A DNA stretch of 64,000 bases from Bactericera cockerelli. Taxonomy: Eukaryota > Arthropoda > Insecta > Hemiptera > Triozidae. The translations under genes and the position numbers were made by a program. The first letter of the stretch is position 1. Every line of letters begins with the position of its first letter. The stretch is taken from positions 24,819,935 through 24,883,934 of the forward strand of contig CM044963.1 of the NCBI GenBank assembly GCA_024516035.1, given 5' to 3'. Positions 63,326 to 64,000 of this stretch are shown in pieces. Below the pieces are notes generated by a model. It did no database searches. It was not told where the DNA came from and saw only the letters and a list, made by a program, of their open reading frames with translations.

Positions 63326-64000
63326 GTATCATCTTACACGCGCTGTATAAATTCTGATTATTTTACTGCCTTTTTTACTCAAATCTAAGAGATTCGCCAT
63401 TTGCCAGTGTTCTACCTATTGGAAAACTTCTGGCCCAATATTAAATTTTCCAACATATTATTTTCAGAATAACACATTGCGAATACGAAAAATTTCGGGA
63501 AAAATATTTTGAGGATCTCTCATGCATGAAATTTTATTTGCCCCCCAGTTCCGTTGTGAGGGGGGGGGGGGGGGGGGGGGGAGCGTTTCCGTGTTCAACC
63601 CGTTCCACGAATTTTTTTGTTGGAAATCTATAGCCAAAACAAAACGTGAGATATTGTAATGTTCCTCGATGTTAAAATATGTTGTTCCTCGCAGATATGT
63701 ACAGAAGTTAACAATACGATTAAAGTTCACGATTCCAGGATGCGTGTATGGGTTTTCATTTTTTACGTTGTAAATTTTGTTATTCAATTTTATACTTACA
63801 GTTTTATACATGGGTCTTTGGTTTTTTGAACGGAAACAAATATTGAGAGACGTAAGAAATAAATTGAAGAACTAATGTTTGTTTGTCTGTCATAAACCAT
63901 TAATCCGATTGTGATGGAAAATTCTCGAGGTATTTTTCATATTGTGTCCATGAAGGTTTAGTCGTTTCTCACAAATAAATAAATTTTCGAACTGCTTTCA
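63326..64000. other. No gene recognised; long G-run
   Basis: A run of about 23 G (63559-63581) follows a short C-run (CCCCCC at 63541). An open minus-strand frame across 63464-63811 reads the G-run as polyproline and is not convincing. Confidence 0.5.

Noticed and set aside
63464..63811. 115-codon minus-strand frame with polyproline
   Set aside because: The proline run is the G-homopolymer; flanking residues show no family pattern.

Overview
This is an animal nuclear genome segment, most likely from an insect. Genes are split into short exons by GT-AG introns, the DNA is AT-rich, and non-coding sequence is packed with SINEs, MITEs, Helitron-like elements, LINE fragments and microsatellites. 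The repeat style would fit a hemipteran such as a planthopper, but that is only a guess.

Three protein-coding genes, all on the plus strand, fill the first 39 kb. (1) About 1.8-8.2 kb: the last five exons of VWA8 (a mitochondrial AAA+ ATPase with a C-terminal von Willebrand A domain). The MIDAS motif and the complete C-terminus are present; the upstream exons lie outside the window. (2) About 9.7-13.5 kb: a complete six-exon TMEM55/PIP4P gene (lysosomal phosphatidylinositol-4,5-bisphosphate 4-phosphatase family), with an apparent one-base frameshift in exon 5. (3) About 17.9-39.2 kb: a complete TMEM120 (TACAN) gene of ten coding exons, predicted at 347 residues, with two candidate alternative first exons of exactly 24 codons each. 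No operon-like relation is implied; they are simply neighbours.

The most unusual feature is in TMEM120. Six of its 18 splice junctions have been copied into local tandem repeats that carry the splice site and adjoining exon bases: the acceptors of exons 2, 3, 6 and 8 and the donors of exons 4 and 6. Copy number runs from 1-2 extra copies to about 10, 21 and 25 decoy sites. Two of these arrays (before exons 6 and 8) are open in the gene's own reading frame, so using a decoy acceptor would add in-frame protein repeats. TMEM55 exon 5 has a smaller version: two donors 21 nt apart, in frame. I know of no named system that matches this.

From 39 to 64 kb I found no host gene. The stretch holds purine/pyrimidine microsatellites, several tRNA-headed SINE families, a 5S-rRNA-headed SINE family with clear target-site duplications, a triplet of palindromic MITEs, a foldback element, and a 5'-truncated, frameshifted CR1/Jockey-type reverse transcriptase at 50.3-51.9 kb. 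Nested insertions are common and show the order of insertion. Repeat families are named here by letter (A-K) only for cross-reference; the letters are not database names.
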